Positions 32,745 through 43,000 of a stretch of DNA of 64,000 bases are shown here, piece after piece. Made by a program: the position numbers and the translations under genes. Position 1 is the stretch's first letter. Every line of letters begins with the position of its first letter. The notes beneath the pieces were generated by a model. That model saw only the letters and a list, made by a program, of their open reading frames with translations, was not told the DNA's origin and searched no databases. Origin of the DNA: Acidobacteriota bacterium (GTDB taxonomy: Bacteria; Acidobacteriota; Aminicenantia; Aminicenantales; Saccharicenantaceae); the NCBI GenBank assembly GCA_022711665.1, contig JAKLEN010000003.1:248001-312000 (forward strand), in the 5' to 3' direction.

Positions 32745-34590
32745 GCTCGCCCGCGGCGTCCGGCGGACCGAGGACGCCCTGGTCTTCCTGGCCGTCTTCG
32801 CCCTGGCCGTCCTGCTGATCGCCGAGGCCGCGGCCCGCAAGGTCTTCAACACCGGGATCCGGAACTCCGGGGTCTATATCGAGCACCTGGTGCTCGTGGC
32901 CGCCTTCGCCGCCGCGGCCGTTGCCTCGCGGGAGAAGAGGCATCTGGCCCTGGCCTCGGGGATGTTCCTGCCGGAGCGGACCCGGCGGATCGCCGACACG
33001 GTCACCGCCGCCCTGGCCGCGGCCCTGACCCTGACCTTCGGCCTGTGCTCCCTGTCGTTCGCCCGGAACGCCTTCGCCGCGACCGAGCGGGTCGGCTTCC
33101 TTCCCAAGCGGCTGGTGGTCCTGGTCATGGCCGCCGGCTTCCTGGCCATGAGCGCCCGCTTCGTCGCCGGGATCGGCAGGAGGCGCGCCCGCGCCGTCGC
33201 GGCGGCCGGGGCCGCCGCCCTGGGGCTCTTCCTCGGCTTCGAGCCGCTCGTCGGACTGCTGACCGCGGGCGGGGCCAAGGCCATGCCGGGGCTGGCCGCG
33301 GCGGCCGCGTTCCTCAAGCCGCTGGCCGCCGGGGCGGCCGGCCCTCTCATCGCCGTCCTCGTCGTCGCGGCGTTCTTCGGCCTGCCCATCTTCGCTGTTC
33401 TCGGCGGCATCGGCGTTCTCCTCTTCGTCCGGGGCGGCCTGCCCCTCGAGATCGTCCCCAACCAGGCCTACGGGGTGCTGACGGGCGGCGCCATTCCGGC
33501 CATCCCCCTTTTCGCCGCGGTCGGCTTCTTCCTGTCCGAGAGCCGGGCGGGGGAGAGGATGGTCCGCTTCTTCCAGGCCGCGTTCGGCTGGTTCCCGGGC
33601 GGGCTGACCGTGATGGCGGTCATCGTCTGCGCCTTCTTCACGACCTTCACCGGCGCCTCGGGCGTGACCATCCTGGCATTAGGGGGCCTGCTGGGCGTCA
33701 TCCTCGAGAAGGCCGGCTATCCCAAACGATTCACGGTCGGCCTCCTGACGGCCTCGGGCAGCATCGGGCTGCTCCTGCCGCCCAGCCTGCCGGTCATCAT
33801 CTACGGCGTGACCGCGCAGGCCAGCATCAGGGACATGTTCGTGGGCGGCCTGCTGCCGGGCGCGTTCCTGGTCGTGTCCGTCATCGCCGTCGGCATCGTC
33901 TATTCCTGGAAGCACGGCCTGCCGCGCCACCCGCTGCGGGTCCGCGAGGCCCTGACGGCCCTGCGCGGGTCGTTCTGGGAGCTCCTCCTGCCGTTCCTCG
34001 TCTTCGGCCTCTATTTCGGCGGCCTGGCCAGCCTTCAGGAGAGCGCCGCGATCGCCCTGCTCTATGTCTGGATCGTGGAGACGTTCATCAAGAAGGACCT
34101 GCGGGTCCGCGACCTGCCCCGCATCCTGCTCAAGGCGGCGCCCATAATCGGCGGCGTGCTCATAATCATGGCCCTGGCCAACGGCCTGTCCTACTACATC
34201 ATCGACGCCCAGATCCCGCAGCGGCTGAGCGACAAGGTCGCGGCCACGATCTCCTCGCCCGTCGTCTTCCTGCTCCTGCTGAACCTGGCCCTGCTCGTCG
34301 TCGGCTGCTTCATGGACATCTACTCGGCCATCCTCGTCGTCGTGCCGCTCATCATCCCGCTGGGGATCCTCTTCCGTATCCACCCCGTCCATCTCGGCAT
34401 CATCTTCCTGGCCAACCTGGAGCTGGGCTACCTGACCCCGCCGGTCGGACTGAACCTCTACCTGGCCTGCTACCGCTTCGAGGAGCCGATCGGCCGCGTC
34501 TATCGGGACGTGCTGGTCTTCCTGGCGATCGAGCTGGCCGCCGTCCTGCTGATCACCTACGTGCCGTTCCTGACCACCGCGCTGCTTTAA
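32734..34590 (+). CDS. dctM: TRAP transporter fused small and large permease (DctQ-DctM)
   Basis: This 618-residue membrane protein is a fusion. Residues about 1-165 form the four-helix DctQ domain (RTEDALVFLAVFALAVLLIA, YIEHLVLVAAFAAAAVASRE). Residues about 190-618 form the DctM domain (AYGVLTGGAIPAIPLFAAVG, GSIGLLLPPSLPVIIYGVTA, LTPPVGLNLYLACYRF). Such fusions are known in the family. Sodium-driven uptake of an organic acid with DctP and TatT is expected. CAGGAG precedes the ATG, which lies within the end of dctP. The TAA stop is directly followed by a family B repeat. Confidence 0.92.
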   Translation: MANRLARGVRRTEDALVFLAVFALAVLLIAEAAARKVFNTGIRNSGVYIEHLVLVAAFAAAAVASREKRHLALASGMFLPERTRRIADTVTAALAAALTLTFGLCSLSFARNAFAATERVGFLPKRLVVLVMAAGFLAMSARFVAGIGRRRARAVAAAGAAALGLFLGFEPLVGLLTAGGAKAMPGLAAAAAFLKPLAAGAAGPLIAVLVVAAFFGLPIFAVLGGIGVLLFVRGGLPLEIVPNQAYGVLTGGAIPAIPLFAAVGFFLSESRAGERMVRFFQAAFGWFPGGLTVMAVIVCAFFTTFTGASGVTILALGGLLGVILEKAGYPKRFTVGLLTASGSIGLLLPPSLPVIIYGVTAQASIRDMFVGGLLPGAFLVVSVIAVGIVYSWKHGLPRHPLRVREALTALRGSFWELLLPFLVFGLYFGGLASLQESAAIALLYVWIVETFIKKDLRVRDLPRILLKAAPIIGGVLIIMALANGLSYYIIDAQIPQRLSDKVAATISSPVVFLLLLNLALLVVGCFMDIYSAILVVVPLIIPLGILFRIHPVHLGIIFLANLELGYLTPPVGLNLYLACYRFEEPIGRVYRDVLVFLAIELAAVLLITYVPFLTTALL

Positions 34591-34739
34591 GAAGGGGTCA
34601 AACCCAGGCCTGTCTGGTTGTTGGTTTTCTGAAGCCTCCTAACCTGTTGACCTAGTTTTAATAAAGTCGTATTTCGGCCATTTTTGATTTGAACGGCCTT
34701 CGCGGCTGGCGAAAAAATTGTAGGGTTTATGTTTGACCC
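34591..34739. repeat. Family B repeat, long AT-rich form
   Basis: GAAGGGGTCAAACC begins at the base after the dctM stop, and GTTTGACCC ends the element at 34739. The roughly 120 bases between are AT-rich and show only weak pairing. The right end overlaps the last four sense codons and the stop of the PAS gene on the opposite strand. Confidence 0.65.
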
Positions 34740-35080
34740 GCGTCCCGGTCGAAGTGGGGCATCTCCCCGGGGATCTCGAGCGAGAGCTCGACGAAACCGG
34801 CATAGGCCCCGTCCTTGTACCAGGGCGCCTGGAAGATGAGCTTCTTCCGGCCGTTCTTCAGGATGGTGTAAACGTTCGCCTTTTGCCCGGCCATCATCCC
34901 GGCCAGCTTCGACCGGGCGGGCTCGGGGTGGCAGTCGAGGACGCTCGTCCCGATGAGCTTGTCCCCGCCGTCGGCCGCGAAGACCTGCCGCGACCCGGCG
35001 TTCATCTCGATGATCCGGCCTTCGGCGTCGCAGACCGTGACCGCGGCCGGGAATCCTTCGACCCAATCGTTTCGGCTCAT
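34727..35080 (-). CDS. PAS-domain protein
   Basis: This 117-residue protein consists of one PAS-like sensor domain: FPAAVTVCDAEGRIIEMN, then LIGTSVLDCHPEPARSKL and ILKNGRKKLIFQAPWYKDGA. No output domain is attached, so it probably works through a partner or is an orphan ligand/redox sensor. GAGGAG is well placed before the ATG at 35080. The C-terminal residues GQT and the TAA stop are encoded by the right arm of a family B repeat, so the original end may have been lost. Confidence 0.78.
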   Translation of the reverse strand: MSRNDWVEGFPAAVTVCDAEGRIIEMNAGSRQVFAADGGDKLIGTSVLDCHPEPARSKLAGMMAGQKANVYTILKNGRKKLIFQAPWYKDGAYAGFVELSLEIPGEMPHFDRDAGQT

Positions 35081-35157
35081 GTCGGCTCCTCGGCCTTCTC
35101 TATACCACAGAGACTTCGCCCCCGGCAATTTGGTAGAATACGCGCCGTGAGGACGAC

Positions 35158-35853
35158 ATGAGCAACAGCGCCGCCTTCGCCGGATTCAGCCGGGAGACCG
35201 TGCGCTTTTTCACGGAGCTCCGCCGGAACAACGCCAAGCCCTGGTTCGACGCTCATCGGGAGGCCTACGAGCGGCGCGTCCTGGACCCGGCCAGGCTCTT
35301 CGTCACGGCCCTGGGGGCCCGGCTGCAGGCGATCGTCCCGGGGATCGTGGCTGTTCCCGCGGTCGACAAGTCCATCTTCCGCATCCGCCGCGACACGCGC
35401 TTCAGCCTCGATCCGGCGCCCTACAAGACGAACCTCGGGATCTACTTCTGGGACAGGGCCCGCGGCCGAATGGAGTCGGCGGGCTTCTATGTCGGCCTCG
35501 AGCCGCCAGATATCATGCTCGGCGGCGGGATGTACGTCATTCCCGACTCCCTGCTCGGCCGCTACAGGAAGGCCCTGGTCGATCCGCGGCGGGGAGCGGA
35601 GATCGCCGGGATCGTGGAGGCGCTGCGGGCCATCCCGGGCTGTGCCATCGAGGGAGAACACTACAAGCGCGTTCCGGCCGGTTTCGATCCCGCCCACCGG
35701 AACGCCGGGCTGCTCAGGCACCGCGGGCTCTACGCCGGCTTCGAGACCCGGGTGCCGCCGGAGTTCTTCGGGCCGGAATTTGTCGACTACTGCTTCGAGC
35801 GGTTCGCCCCAATGGCGCCGCTCCATCGTTGGCTGATAAAGCTCTTTGATTGA
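35158..35853 (+). CDS. DUF2461 family protein
   Basis: This 231-residue cytoplasmic protein matches the DUF2461 family (TIGR02453). Motifs include FFTELRRNNAKPWFDAHREA at the N-terminus, IFRIRRDTRFSLDPAPYKTN in the middle, and GFYVGLEPPDIMLGGGMYVI. Length is normal for the family. Function is unknown. TAGAAT at 35134-35139 may be a -10 element, but no convincing -35 box is seen. Confidence 0.88.
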   Translation: MSNSAAFAGFSRETVRFFTELRRNNAKPWFDAHREAYERRVLDPARLFVTALGARLQAIVPGIVAVPAVDKSIFRIRRDTRFSLDPAPYKTNLGIYFWDRARGRMESAGFYVGLEPPDIMLGGGMYVIPDSLLGRYRKALVDPRRGAEIAGIVEALRAIPGCAIEGEHYKRVPAGFDPAHRNAGLLRHRGLYAGFETRVPPEFFGPEFVDYCFERFAPMAPLHRWLIKLFD

Positions 35854-35915
35854 GCGGCCGCAGGCCGGCCGGGCCCCCCTGCCCGGCGGGAATCTAAACG
35901 ACGAGGAGGACGGCC

Positions 35916-37133
35916 ATGAAGACCGGCATGACCGGGGGAAACAGACCCCGCACCAGCGGGCCGGCCGTCGCGCTCGCCGGTCTCGCCGCCGTCGGGCTCG
36001 CCGCCGCGGCCGCGGCCGGGCTGCCGGCTTGCGCGAAGAGCGCGGCGCCTCCGGCCGCCGTCTCGCGCGGCTACTCCATCCCGCTCGTCGACCTGGCCGG
36101 CCGGGCGGACCTTCAGGTCACGGTCGACCGCGAGGCCGGCCAGTACCTGGGACACCCGACCACCGTCCTGCTCGAGGACGGCCGGACGATCGTCGCCGTC
36201 TATCCCAAGGGGCACGGCCGCGGCGCCATCATCATGAAGCGCAGCGCCGACGGCGGCCGGACCTGGAGCGCCCGCCTGCCCGTGCCGGAGAACTGGGCGA
36301 CGTCGCTAGAAACGCCGACCATCCATCGCGTCGTCGGTCCGGACGGGGTCAAAAGGCTCATCGTCTGGTCCGGGCTCTATCCGGCGCGGCTCTCGGTATC
36401 GGGCGACGACGGCGCGACGTGGACGCCGCTCGCCCCGGCCGGGGACTGGGGCGGGATCGTCGTCATGTCGGCCCTGGCCGAGCGGCAGCCATTCGGGCGC
36501 GGCCGCTACCTGGCCATGTTCCACGACGACGGGCGGTTCTTCGCCCGGGAGCCCCGTAGACTGGACCCGGCCGTCTTCACGCTCTACGCGACGTTCTCCG
36601 ATGACGGCGGGCTGACCTGGTCCTTCCCGAAGGCGGTTTACGCCTCGTCCCAGGTCCATCTCTGCGAACCGGGGATCGTCCGCTCGCCGGACGGCCGGAC
36701 CCTGGCCGCGCTGCTGCGCGAGAACAGCCGGAGGCGCAACTCGCATGTCATCTTCTCGACCGACGAGGGGGAGACGTGGAGCGCGCCGCGCCAGCTGCCG
36801 GGCGCCCTCACCGGGGACCGTCACGCCGGGAAATACGCCCCGGACGGCCGGCTGCTCATCTCGTTCCGCGACACGACTCTCGAGAGCCCGACCCGGGGCG
36901 ACTGGGTGGCCTGGGTGGGCACGTTCGACGACATCGTCAAGGGCCGTGAGGGTCAATACCGCGTCCGCCTCATGGACAACACGAAGGATGAGGATTGCGC
37001 CTATCCCGGGGTCGAGGTCCTGCCGGACGGCACCTTCGTGGCCACGACCTACGGGCACTGGACGGCCGGCGAACCGCCCTACATCATGAGCGTCCGGCTG
37101 AAGCTCGAGGAGACCGATCGCCTGGCCCGTTGA
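35916..37133 (+). CDS. Secreted sialidase-like (Asp-box) propeller protein
   Basis: This 405-residue exported protein has an N-terminal signal ending in LPACAKS, which could be a lipoprotein signal. The mature part is a sialidase-type propeller with GHPTTVLLEDGRTIVAVYPK, RSADGGRTWSA, TFSDDGGLTWSF and STDEGETWSAPRQ (Asp boxes). The middle portion LCEPGIVRSPDGRTLAALLR is also typical. An exo-sialidase is only one option; relatives act on other acidic or deoxy sugars. GAGGAGG precedes the ATG. Confidence 0.82.
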   Translation: MKTGMTGGNRPRTSGPAVALAGLAAVGLAAAAAAGLPACAKSAAPPAAVSRGYSIPLVDLAGRADLQVTVDREAGQYLGHPTTVLLEDGRTIVAVYPKGHGRGAIIMKRSADGGRTWSARLPVPENWATSLETPTIHRVVGPDGVKRLIVWSGLYPARLSVSGDDGATWTPLAPAGDWGGIVVMSALAERQPFGRGRYLAMFHDDGRFFAREPRRLDPAVFTLYATFSDDGGLTWSFPKAVYASSQVHLCEPGIVRSPDGRTLAALLRENSRRRNSHVIFSTDEGETWSAPRQLPGALTGDRHAGKYAPDGRLLISFRDTTLESPTRGDWVAWVGTFDDIVKGREGQYRVRLMDNTKDEDCAYPGVEVLPDGTFVATTYGHWTAGEPPYIMSVRLKLEETDRLAR

Positions 37134-37243
37134 ACGGGGCCTCGCCGCCCGCGACGAAGGGCCGGCCGGGTGAACGTTTCCGCCGGCCGGGGCGTATTCT
37201 CTCACGCCGTTCGCCCCGGTTCTCTCGTGTTGGAGGTTTTGTC

Positions 37244-38395
37244 ATGAAGAGAGTCGCCGTCGCCCTGGCCGCCGCCGTCTGCGCCCTGCCGGCCTGCAGG
37301 ACCGGGGAGCGCCCGGCCGGGGCCGCCTATCCCGTCCGGATCGAGACCGTCGCGGGCGTCAAGACCTTCCTCAATCCCGCCTTCCCGAAGGAGGGCGTCG
37401 TCCGTTGCGCCCTCCGGGAAGAGCTGACGCTCGGCGGGGAGGCCGGCGGAGCGGAATCCGTCCTGAACCGGCCTTTCGATCTCCGGGTTGACGCCCGGGG
37501 CGACATCTACGTCCTGGATTGGGGCGATGTGGAGATCAAGGTCTTCGCCCCGGACGGCCGCCTTCTCCGGACCTGCGGCAAGAAGGGGCAGGGGCCCGGG
37601 GAATTCGACATCCCGGTCAGCTTCGACCTGGCCGCCGACGGCCGGATCTTCCTCCTCTCCGGGCGGCAGCACATGATGATCGCTCTCGACGGCGCGGGGA
37701 AATACCTCTCGAGCTTCCGGCTGGACGGCTTCTGCGACCGCCTGGGAGTGGATCGGCGCAACAGGATCTATTACAGCCAGGTGCTTGTACCCGCGGAGGG
37801 AGCCGGCCAGGAGTACCGGCTCGTCCAGAACTGGCTGGCCCTCTTGAGAACGGACGAGTCCGGGCGGGAGACAAGGCGTCTGGGCGATTACCCGGGCGAC
37901 ACCATGCTGAGAAGGGTCCAGGGCGCGGGCGCGCACGCCGTGAGCACGAGCCTGTCCTCGCGGGAGTCCTGCACGACCGTCTGGCTCGTCGGCCCCGGCG
38001 ACCGGATCTATATCGGCTACAGCCGGGATTACCTGCTGACCGTCTATGACCCCGACTGGAAGCCGCTCTTTCGCTTCGGCCGGGAATTCACGCCGGTCCG
38101 GCATCCCGGCTACAAGGCGAACGGTCCCCACCCGGAGTTCTACCCGGCGTTCTCCGACCGAAGGACGTTCTTCGACGATCTGGGCAACCTGTGGCTGGAG
38201 CAGTACCAGGAAGAGGGCGTCGCGGATCACGCCTTCGACGTCTTCTCGCCCGAGGGGATCTACCTGAAGCAGGTCCGACTGCCGGAAGCCCCGTATCTCG
38301 TCCACGGCGACCTGGCCTACGCCATAATCCGGCAGGCGGACGAGTTCCTCGTCGTCAAACGGTTCAGGATCGTCCCGGCGCCGCCCGAAGGCTAG
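37244..38395 (+). CDS. Six-bladed beta-propeller (NHL-like) lipoprotein
   Basis: This 383-residue protein has a lipoprotein signal ending ALPAC. Repeated blades include NRPFDLRVDARGDIYVLDWG, IKVFAPDGRLLRTCGKKGQG, PGEFDIPVSFDLAADGRIF and LWLEQYQEEGVADHAFDVFS. They match the NHL/6-bladed propeller proteins common in secretomes of Bacteroidota and Acidobacteriota. The TGGAGG before the ATG is good. It probably binds carbohydrate or protein at the cell surface; no enzyme motif is seen. Confidence 0.82.
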   Translation: MKRVAVALAAAVCALPACRTGERPAGAAYPVRIETVAGVKTFLNPAFPKEGVVRCALREELTLGGEAGGAESVLNRPFDLRVDARGDIYVLDWGDVEIKVFAPDGRLLRTCGKKGQGPGEFDIPVSFDLAADGRIFLLSGRQHMMIALDGAGKYLSSFRLDGFCDRLGVDRRNRIYYSQVLVPAEGAGQEYRLVQNWLALLRTDESGRETRRLGDYPGDTMLRRVQGAGAHAVSTSLSSRESCTTVWLVGPGDRIYIGYSRDYLLTVYDPDWKPLFRFGREFTPVRHPGYKANGPHPEFYPAFSDRRTFFDDLGNLWLEQYQEEGVADHAFDVFSPEGIYLKQVRLPEAPYLVHGDLAYAIIRQADEFLVVKRFRIVPAPPEG

Positions 38396-38501
38396 GGGAG
38401 GCCGGGCTCGCCGCCGGACCGGGGGCGGCGCGGGCGCGGGACCGCGATCCGCCGGGTGGACGGCGGGCCGCGCTTGCTCTAAGATAGCAGGGAGGGCCAG
38501 C

Positions 38502-39959
38502 ATGCCATTCCCGCAGCGCCTCCTGCGTTTCGCGGCGTCTCTCGCCGCGGCCGGGGCCGCGGCTGTCGCCGCAACCCTGCTGCCTCTCCTCGCCCGCGGT
38601 CAGGGATTCCCGGCGGGACGGACGGTCGACCGCGTCGCCTGTCTGGCCGATCCCGAACGCAGCTACGCGCTGTATCTGCCGTCCTCCTTCGATCCCGGCA
38701 AGACCTGGCCCGTCCTCGTCCTTTTCGATCCCGGGGCGCGCGGCGCGGTCGCGATCGAGGCTTTCCGGGCCGCCGCCGAGGCCCGCGGCTGGGTCCTCGC
38801 AGCCTCAAACGATTCGCGAAACGGCCCGTTCAGGGATAGCGGGCTGGCGGCCATGGCCCTCTGGGCCGATCTGAGGGCCAGGCTGCCGGTCGACGCGAAA
38901 AGGATCTACGCCGCCGGATTCTCCGGCGGGGCCCGCGTCGCGTCGGCCTTCTCCCGCTTCATCGGCCGGCCGATCGCCGGGATCATCGGGTGCGGCGCCG
39001 GCCTGGCCGCCGGAGTCGGGCCCGAGACCCTGGGGGCCTCGGCCTACTTCGGGATCGCGGGCTTGAGGGACTTCAACTACGGCGAGATGAAAGAGCTCGA
39101 CCGCGCCCTCGATCCCGCGGGTCCGACGCATCGATTCCATTATTTTGAAGGACCGCACGCCTGGCCGGATGCCGAGTCGTGCGCGCTGGCCGTCGCCTGG
39201 CTGGATGTCCTGGCGATGAAACAAGGGCTTCGACCGGCCGACCGGGAGGCCGCGGATGCCACGGTCCGCCGGGACATCGAGGAAGGCCTGGCGCTCGAGG
39301 CCGCGGGCCGGGCCTATTGGGCCGTCGGCCGTTTTGAAGCCGCGGCCGGATTGGCTGAAGGGATGGGTCTGAGCCTCCCGGCACTGGAGGGGCTGGACGG
39401 CCGCATCGCGGAGCTCAAGGCTCGGAAGGAATACGGCCTGTTCCTCGAAGCCGAAAAGAAGCGGGACAGAAAGACGCTCGAGTTCCGGCAGAGATCCATC
39501 CGCGCCCTGAGCGCCGTCGAAAACCCCGATGGGGGCGGCTCGGCGGCGGTGCCGCAGATTCTGCAGGCGGCGGGGATCTCCTTCCTGAAGAAAGAGGCGA
39601 GAGGGAAGGGCGCGCTCGAGGACCGCGCCCTGGCCTCCCGGCTCCTGTTCGATTTCTGCTATGCGGCGAGGGGCAGGGCCTCGGAGCTTTACGGCCAGGG
39701 CAATATGCTCTGGAGCGGAGCCTATTTCGACCTGGCCATCGCCGCCTGCGAAGAGGGGCTGTCCCTGGAGACCTGGCTCTATTTCAACCGGGCGTGCGTG
39801 GCCGCGCGGGCCGGCGACAAGAAGCTGGCCCTGCGGCATCTCGCCGCGGCGGTGGAAAAAGGGTTCGCCGATCTCCGCGTTCTCGAGACGGACAAGGACC
39901 TGGATCCGGTCCGGGGCACGGCGGCCTTCCAGGCGCTCCTCGCCCGGCTCCGGAAATAA
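38502..39959 (+). CDS. Secreted alpha/beta-hydrolase with C-terminal helical repeat domain
   Basis: This 485-residue exported protein has a signal peptide (FAASLAAAGAAAVAATLLPL). Residues about 40-240 form an alpha/beta hydrolase: YALYLPSSFDPGKTWPVLVL, nucleophile Ser141 in AAGFSGGARVAS, and a candidate catalytic His219 in FEGPHAWPD. Residues about 245-485 are helical with a TPR-like tail (LYFNRACVAARAGDKKLALR, HLAAAVEKGFADLRVL). It resembles secreted esterases of the PHB-depolymerase/dienelactone-hydrolase type. The stop TAA is the first base triplet of a family A palindrome. Confidence 0.8.
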   Translation: MPFPQRLLRFAASLAAAGAAAVAATLLPLLARGQGFPAGRTVDRVACLADPERSYALYLPSSFDPGKTWPVLVLFDPGARGAVAIEAFRAAAEARGWVLAASNDSRNGPFRDSGLAAMALWADLRARLPVDAKRIYAAGFSGGARVASAFSRFIGRPIAGIIGCGAGLAAGVGPETLGASAYFGIAGLRDFNYGEMKELDRALDPAGPTHRFHYFEGPHAWPDAESCALAVAWLDVLAMKQGLRPADREAADATVRRDIEEGLALEAAGRAYWAVGRFEAAAGLAEGMGLSLPALEGLDGRIAELKARKEYGLFLEAEKKRDRKTLEFRQRSIRALSAVENPDGGGSAAVPQILQAAGISFLKKEARGKGALEDRALASRLLFDFCYAARGRASELYGQGNMLWSGAYFDLAIAACEEGLSLETWLYFNRACVAARAGDKKLALRHLAAAVEKGFADLRVLETDKDLDPVRGTAAFQALLARLRK

Positions 39960-40042
39960 GGGGACACAATACTCATTTCCGATTTCCGCTCCCCTCGCAG
40001 CCTGGGGATAAATTCGGAAATGAGTATTGTGTCCCCGATTTA
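39957..40042. repeat. Family A palindrome supplying both stop codons
   Basis: Two 23-bp arms (39960-39982 and 40014-40036) starting GGGGACACAATACTCATTTC pair perfectly around a 31-base loop. The TAA on the left ends the hydrolase, and the TAA on the right, read on the minus strand (40042-40040), ends the GH123-like gene. Convergent genes thus share one element as their ends. Confidence 0.85.
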
Positions 40043-43000
40043 GCGAAGGATCAGCAAAAGGCCCTTGCCGGGCTCGATCCGGATCGGGTCGCCGGGCTCG
40101 AATTCCCCCCCTTCCTGGAACTTGTCGATGGCCGGGGCGCGGAGGGAGGCTTTCTTCGGGTCAAGGCCGAGCTTCTTCCAGTCGACCGCCAGGCGGACGT
40201 CGACGGGCGCCTTGGCCCAGCTGGCCAGGGCGACGAGCGCCGAAGGACGGCCGCCCTTTCCATCGCCCTTCCGGACGTAACACGTCGCCAGGACGTCCGG
40301 CGTCCCGGTCCGGACCGGGTTGGACGCCGTCCACCATCCGGCCATCTCGCTCTTCGTGATCCCGAACTCGTCCCAGACCTTCCAGAGCGGCCGCGGGTCG
40401 CCGGCCCAGGGCAGCCGGGCGGTCATGCCGAAGACCATCCCCCGCCAGGGATTTCCGCCGTCCTGGAGCATCTCGCCCATCAGCCCGAAGGGGAGGCCCG
40501 ACAGCTCGACCAGCCAGTAGTCCGGGCCGCTGCCGTTGTAGTCGAAGTACTCGCCGAACCAGAGCCGGTCGAGATAAGGGAAGTGCTCGAGGTAGAGGTT
40601 GGCGCTCGAGGCGAAGCCGTCGCGGACGTTGTACTGGTTGGCGCTGTGGAGATCGATGAGCGCCCCGGGCCGGTTGCGGGCCAGGACCTTGCGGACGCGC
40701 TTCATCGTCGTCCGGTCGAAGGCGACGTCGTCCAGGTAGAGGCCGTCGATCCCGACGTTGCGGGCCAGCCAATCGAGGCCCTCGACATAATAGTTGTGCC
40801 AGCGCGACAGGCCGCTGTTGATTATGGCCGCGTCCTTGAGGTCGGGCACGAACCAGGCCGCGATGTAGTCGCCGCCGAGGTGCTCCTGGAGCCAGGCGTA
40901 GCCGCCGCCCGGCCCGGGGGAGAAGATCTCGTGGCCCAGGCTGCGCAGGGCGAAGAGCTCGGGCGCCCGGTTCGACAGCTCGCGCACGGTGTCGTAGATC
41001 TTGACCTTGAAGCCGCGCCGGTGGGCGTCGTCGACATAGGCCTTCATCTCCGGCACGCGCAGGAACGGGTAGTTGATATAGGGGTTGACGGCGGTGGCGT
41101 GGTGGACGTTGACGACGTTGGCCCCGGCCGCGGCGACCTTGTCGAGGGGCTCGAAGGCGTGGTAGTAGCGCTGCCGGAAATGGGCCGCCGGGTCGAGCGG
41201 CTTGAACGGGGTTATGAGCAGGGTGAAGTCGAAATGGAGCGTCTCGCCGACGCGCAGCCGTCGCGGCCCGGACGCGGCGGCCAGGACCACCGTTCCCGGC
41301 CGGAAGCCGCCGCGGCCCCCGCTTCCCCCGCTCCGGACGGTGACCGTGCCCCGCCCCTCGTTCCACCACGATGGCGGCATCTGGAGGGGCTTGGACAGGT
41401 AGAAATTCGTGTTCAGCGGCCGCGAGTAGTTCTCGGCCCGCAACCCGACCTGCATCCCGGCATTGACCGTCCCGATCCACAGGGCGTCCTGGTTTTTCTT
41501 CTGGTCCCAGGCCCAGTCGAAGCTGGCCGGGCGGCGGCCGCCCGGGAAGCCGAGCCCCATCATGTAGGCGGCGCTCGCCTCCCGCCACGGCACCTCGAGC
41601 CGGATGTCCGACACGGCGACGTCGCGGCGCGCCGTGAGCGAGACCTTGGAGGCGACGAAGCCATCGAACTCCATTCGGGCCTCGATCCGCAGGACGAAGT
41701 CGCCGTTGCAGTTGTCGGCCTCCCAGACGACGGCCCCGGGGCCGCGCCGGGACAGCCGCGGGCCGGTTAGGCTCGGCTTCCAGGCATGTTCGCGGCCGTC
41801 CTCGTCAAGGACGCGCAGGCGGATCGGGCCGGCGGTGATGTCGACGGGCTTGGCTTGGAGGCGGGTCATCTCCGGCGCGAAGTAGCTCCGGATCCGCGAG
41901 GGGAAGCCGTCGCGGCCGATGGTCAGGGCGCGCCCGAGACAGCCGACGGTGAAGCGATCGACCGTCAGGGCCGTGAAGGGCGGGACGATGCCGTCGTCCT
42001 GGGCCAGGGTCGAGTCGAGCCAGCGCAGCCGCGTCAGGCGGGAGGGATCGCCGTCGCCGGAGTCGGCCAGGGTTTCGTCCGTGACCGTCAGCTCGACGGC
42101 CAGGGCGGTCGCCGGCATCCCCTTCGGGGCGACCGTGACCGTGCCCCGGAACTTGCCCGACCGGATCCCGGGCGGGACGGGGACGCCGCACCAGAGGGCC
42201 TGGACGCGGCCCTCGTCGACCGGCACGGCCTTGACGAACGGCGCGCCGTCCCAGCCGACGCCGCCCTTGTTGAAGCAGGTCAGGTCCCGGCCGGGGATGA
42301 CGGAGGGGGCGACGGGCGAGCCGTCGTCGGCCGTCGCCGGCGTCCGGACAAGGTCAGAGAAGCGGACTTCGAGATCGGCGATGGCCTGCCGCGCGGCCCA
42401 GAGGCCGACCTGGAAGGTAAAATACTCGCCCCGGGCCGCCCGGCCCCGGATCGCGCCTAACGGGCCGGCCTCGACCCAGCGCTTCGGCAGATCGCCGGTC
42501 ATGCGAATCGGCAGGGCCCGGTCCTCGGGGAAGAGAAGGTAGGGCGAGCCGGGGTGGGCGGCCAGGAGGGCCCGCGTCTCCGCGGCCGTCGCGATCCGCT
42601 CCATCGGCGTGAAAGCGCCGAAGTCATCGGCCGACTCGAAGGCGACCGCCTCGGCCCGCAGCAGATCCGCCGCGGCCCGGGCCGCCGCGCCGGCGTCGCT
42701 CGAGCGCAGGGCGTCGGCCCTGGCGGCCAGGGCGGGATCCGCCGACCAGGCGGGAGGATCGTACCTGACGTTGGGGTAGTTCCTGCGGCCCTCGGACTTG
42801 TAGGGCAGATAGTAGAAGAAATAGTCGCCCGGCACGGTCGGGGGCTCGAAAAGGAACTCCGCAGCCTCGCGCCCGAGCCGCACCGGCAGGACCTTGACGA
42901 CGCGCCGGCCGGTCGCGGCGTCGAAGACCAGGACGTTCTTTTTCTCGGGGTCGGCGTCGCGGCGGCGCCAGTCGATCGTGACCCGGGCGATCCGGGGCGG

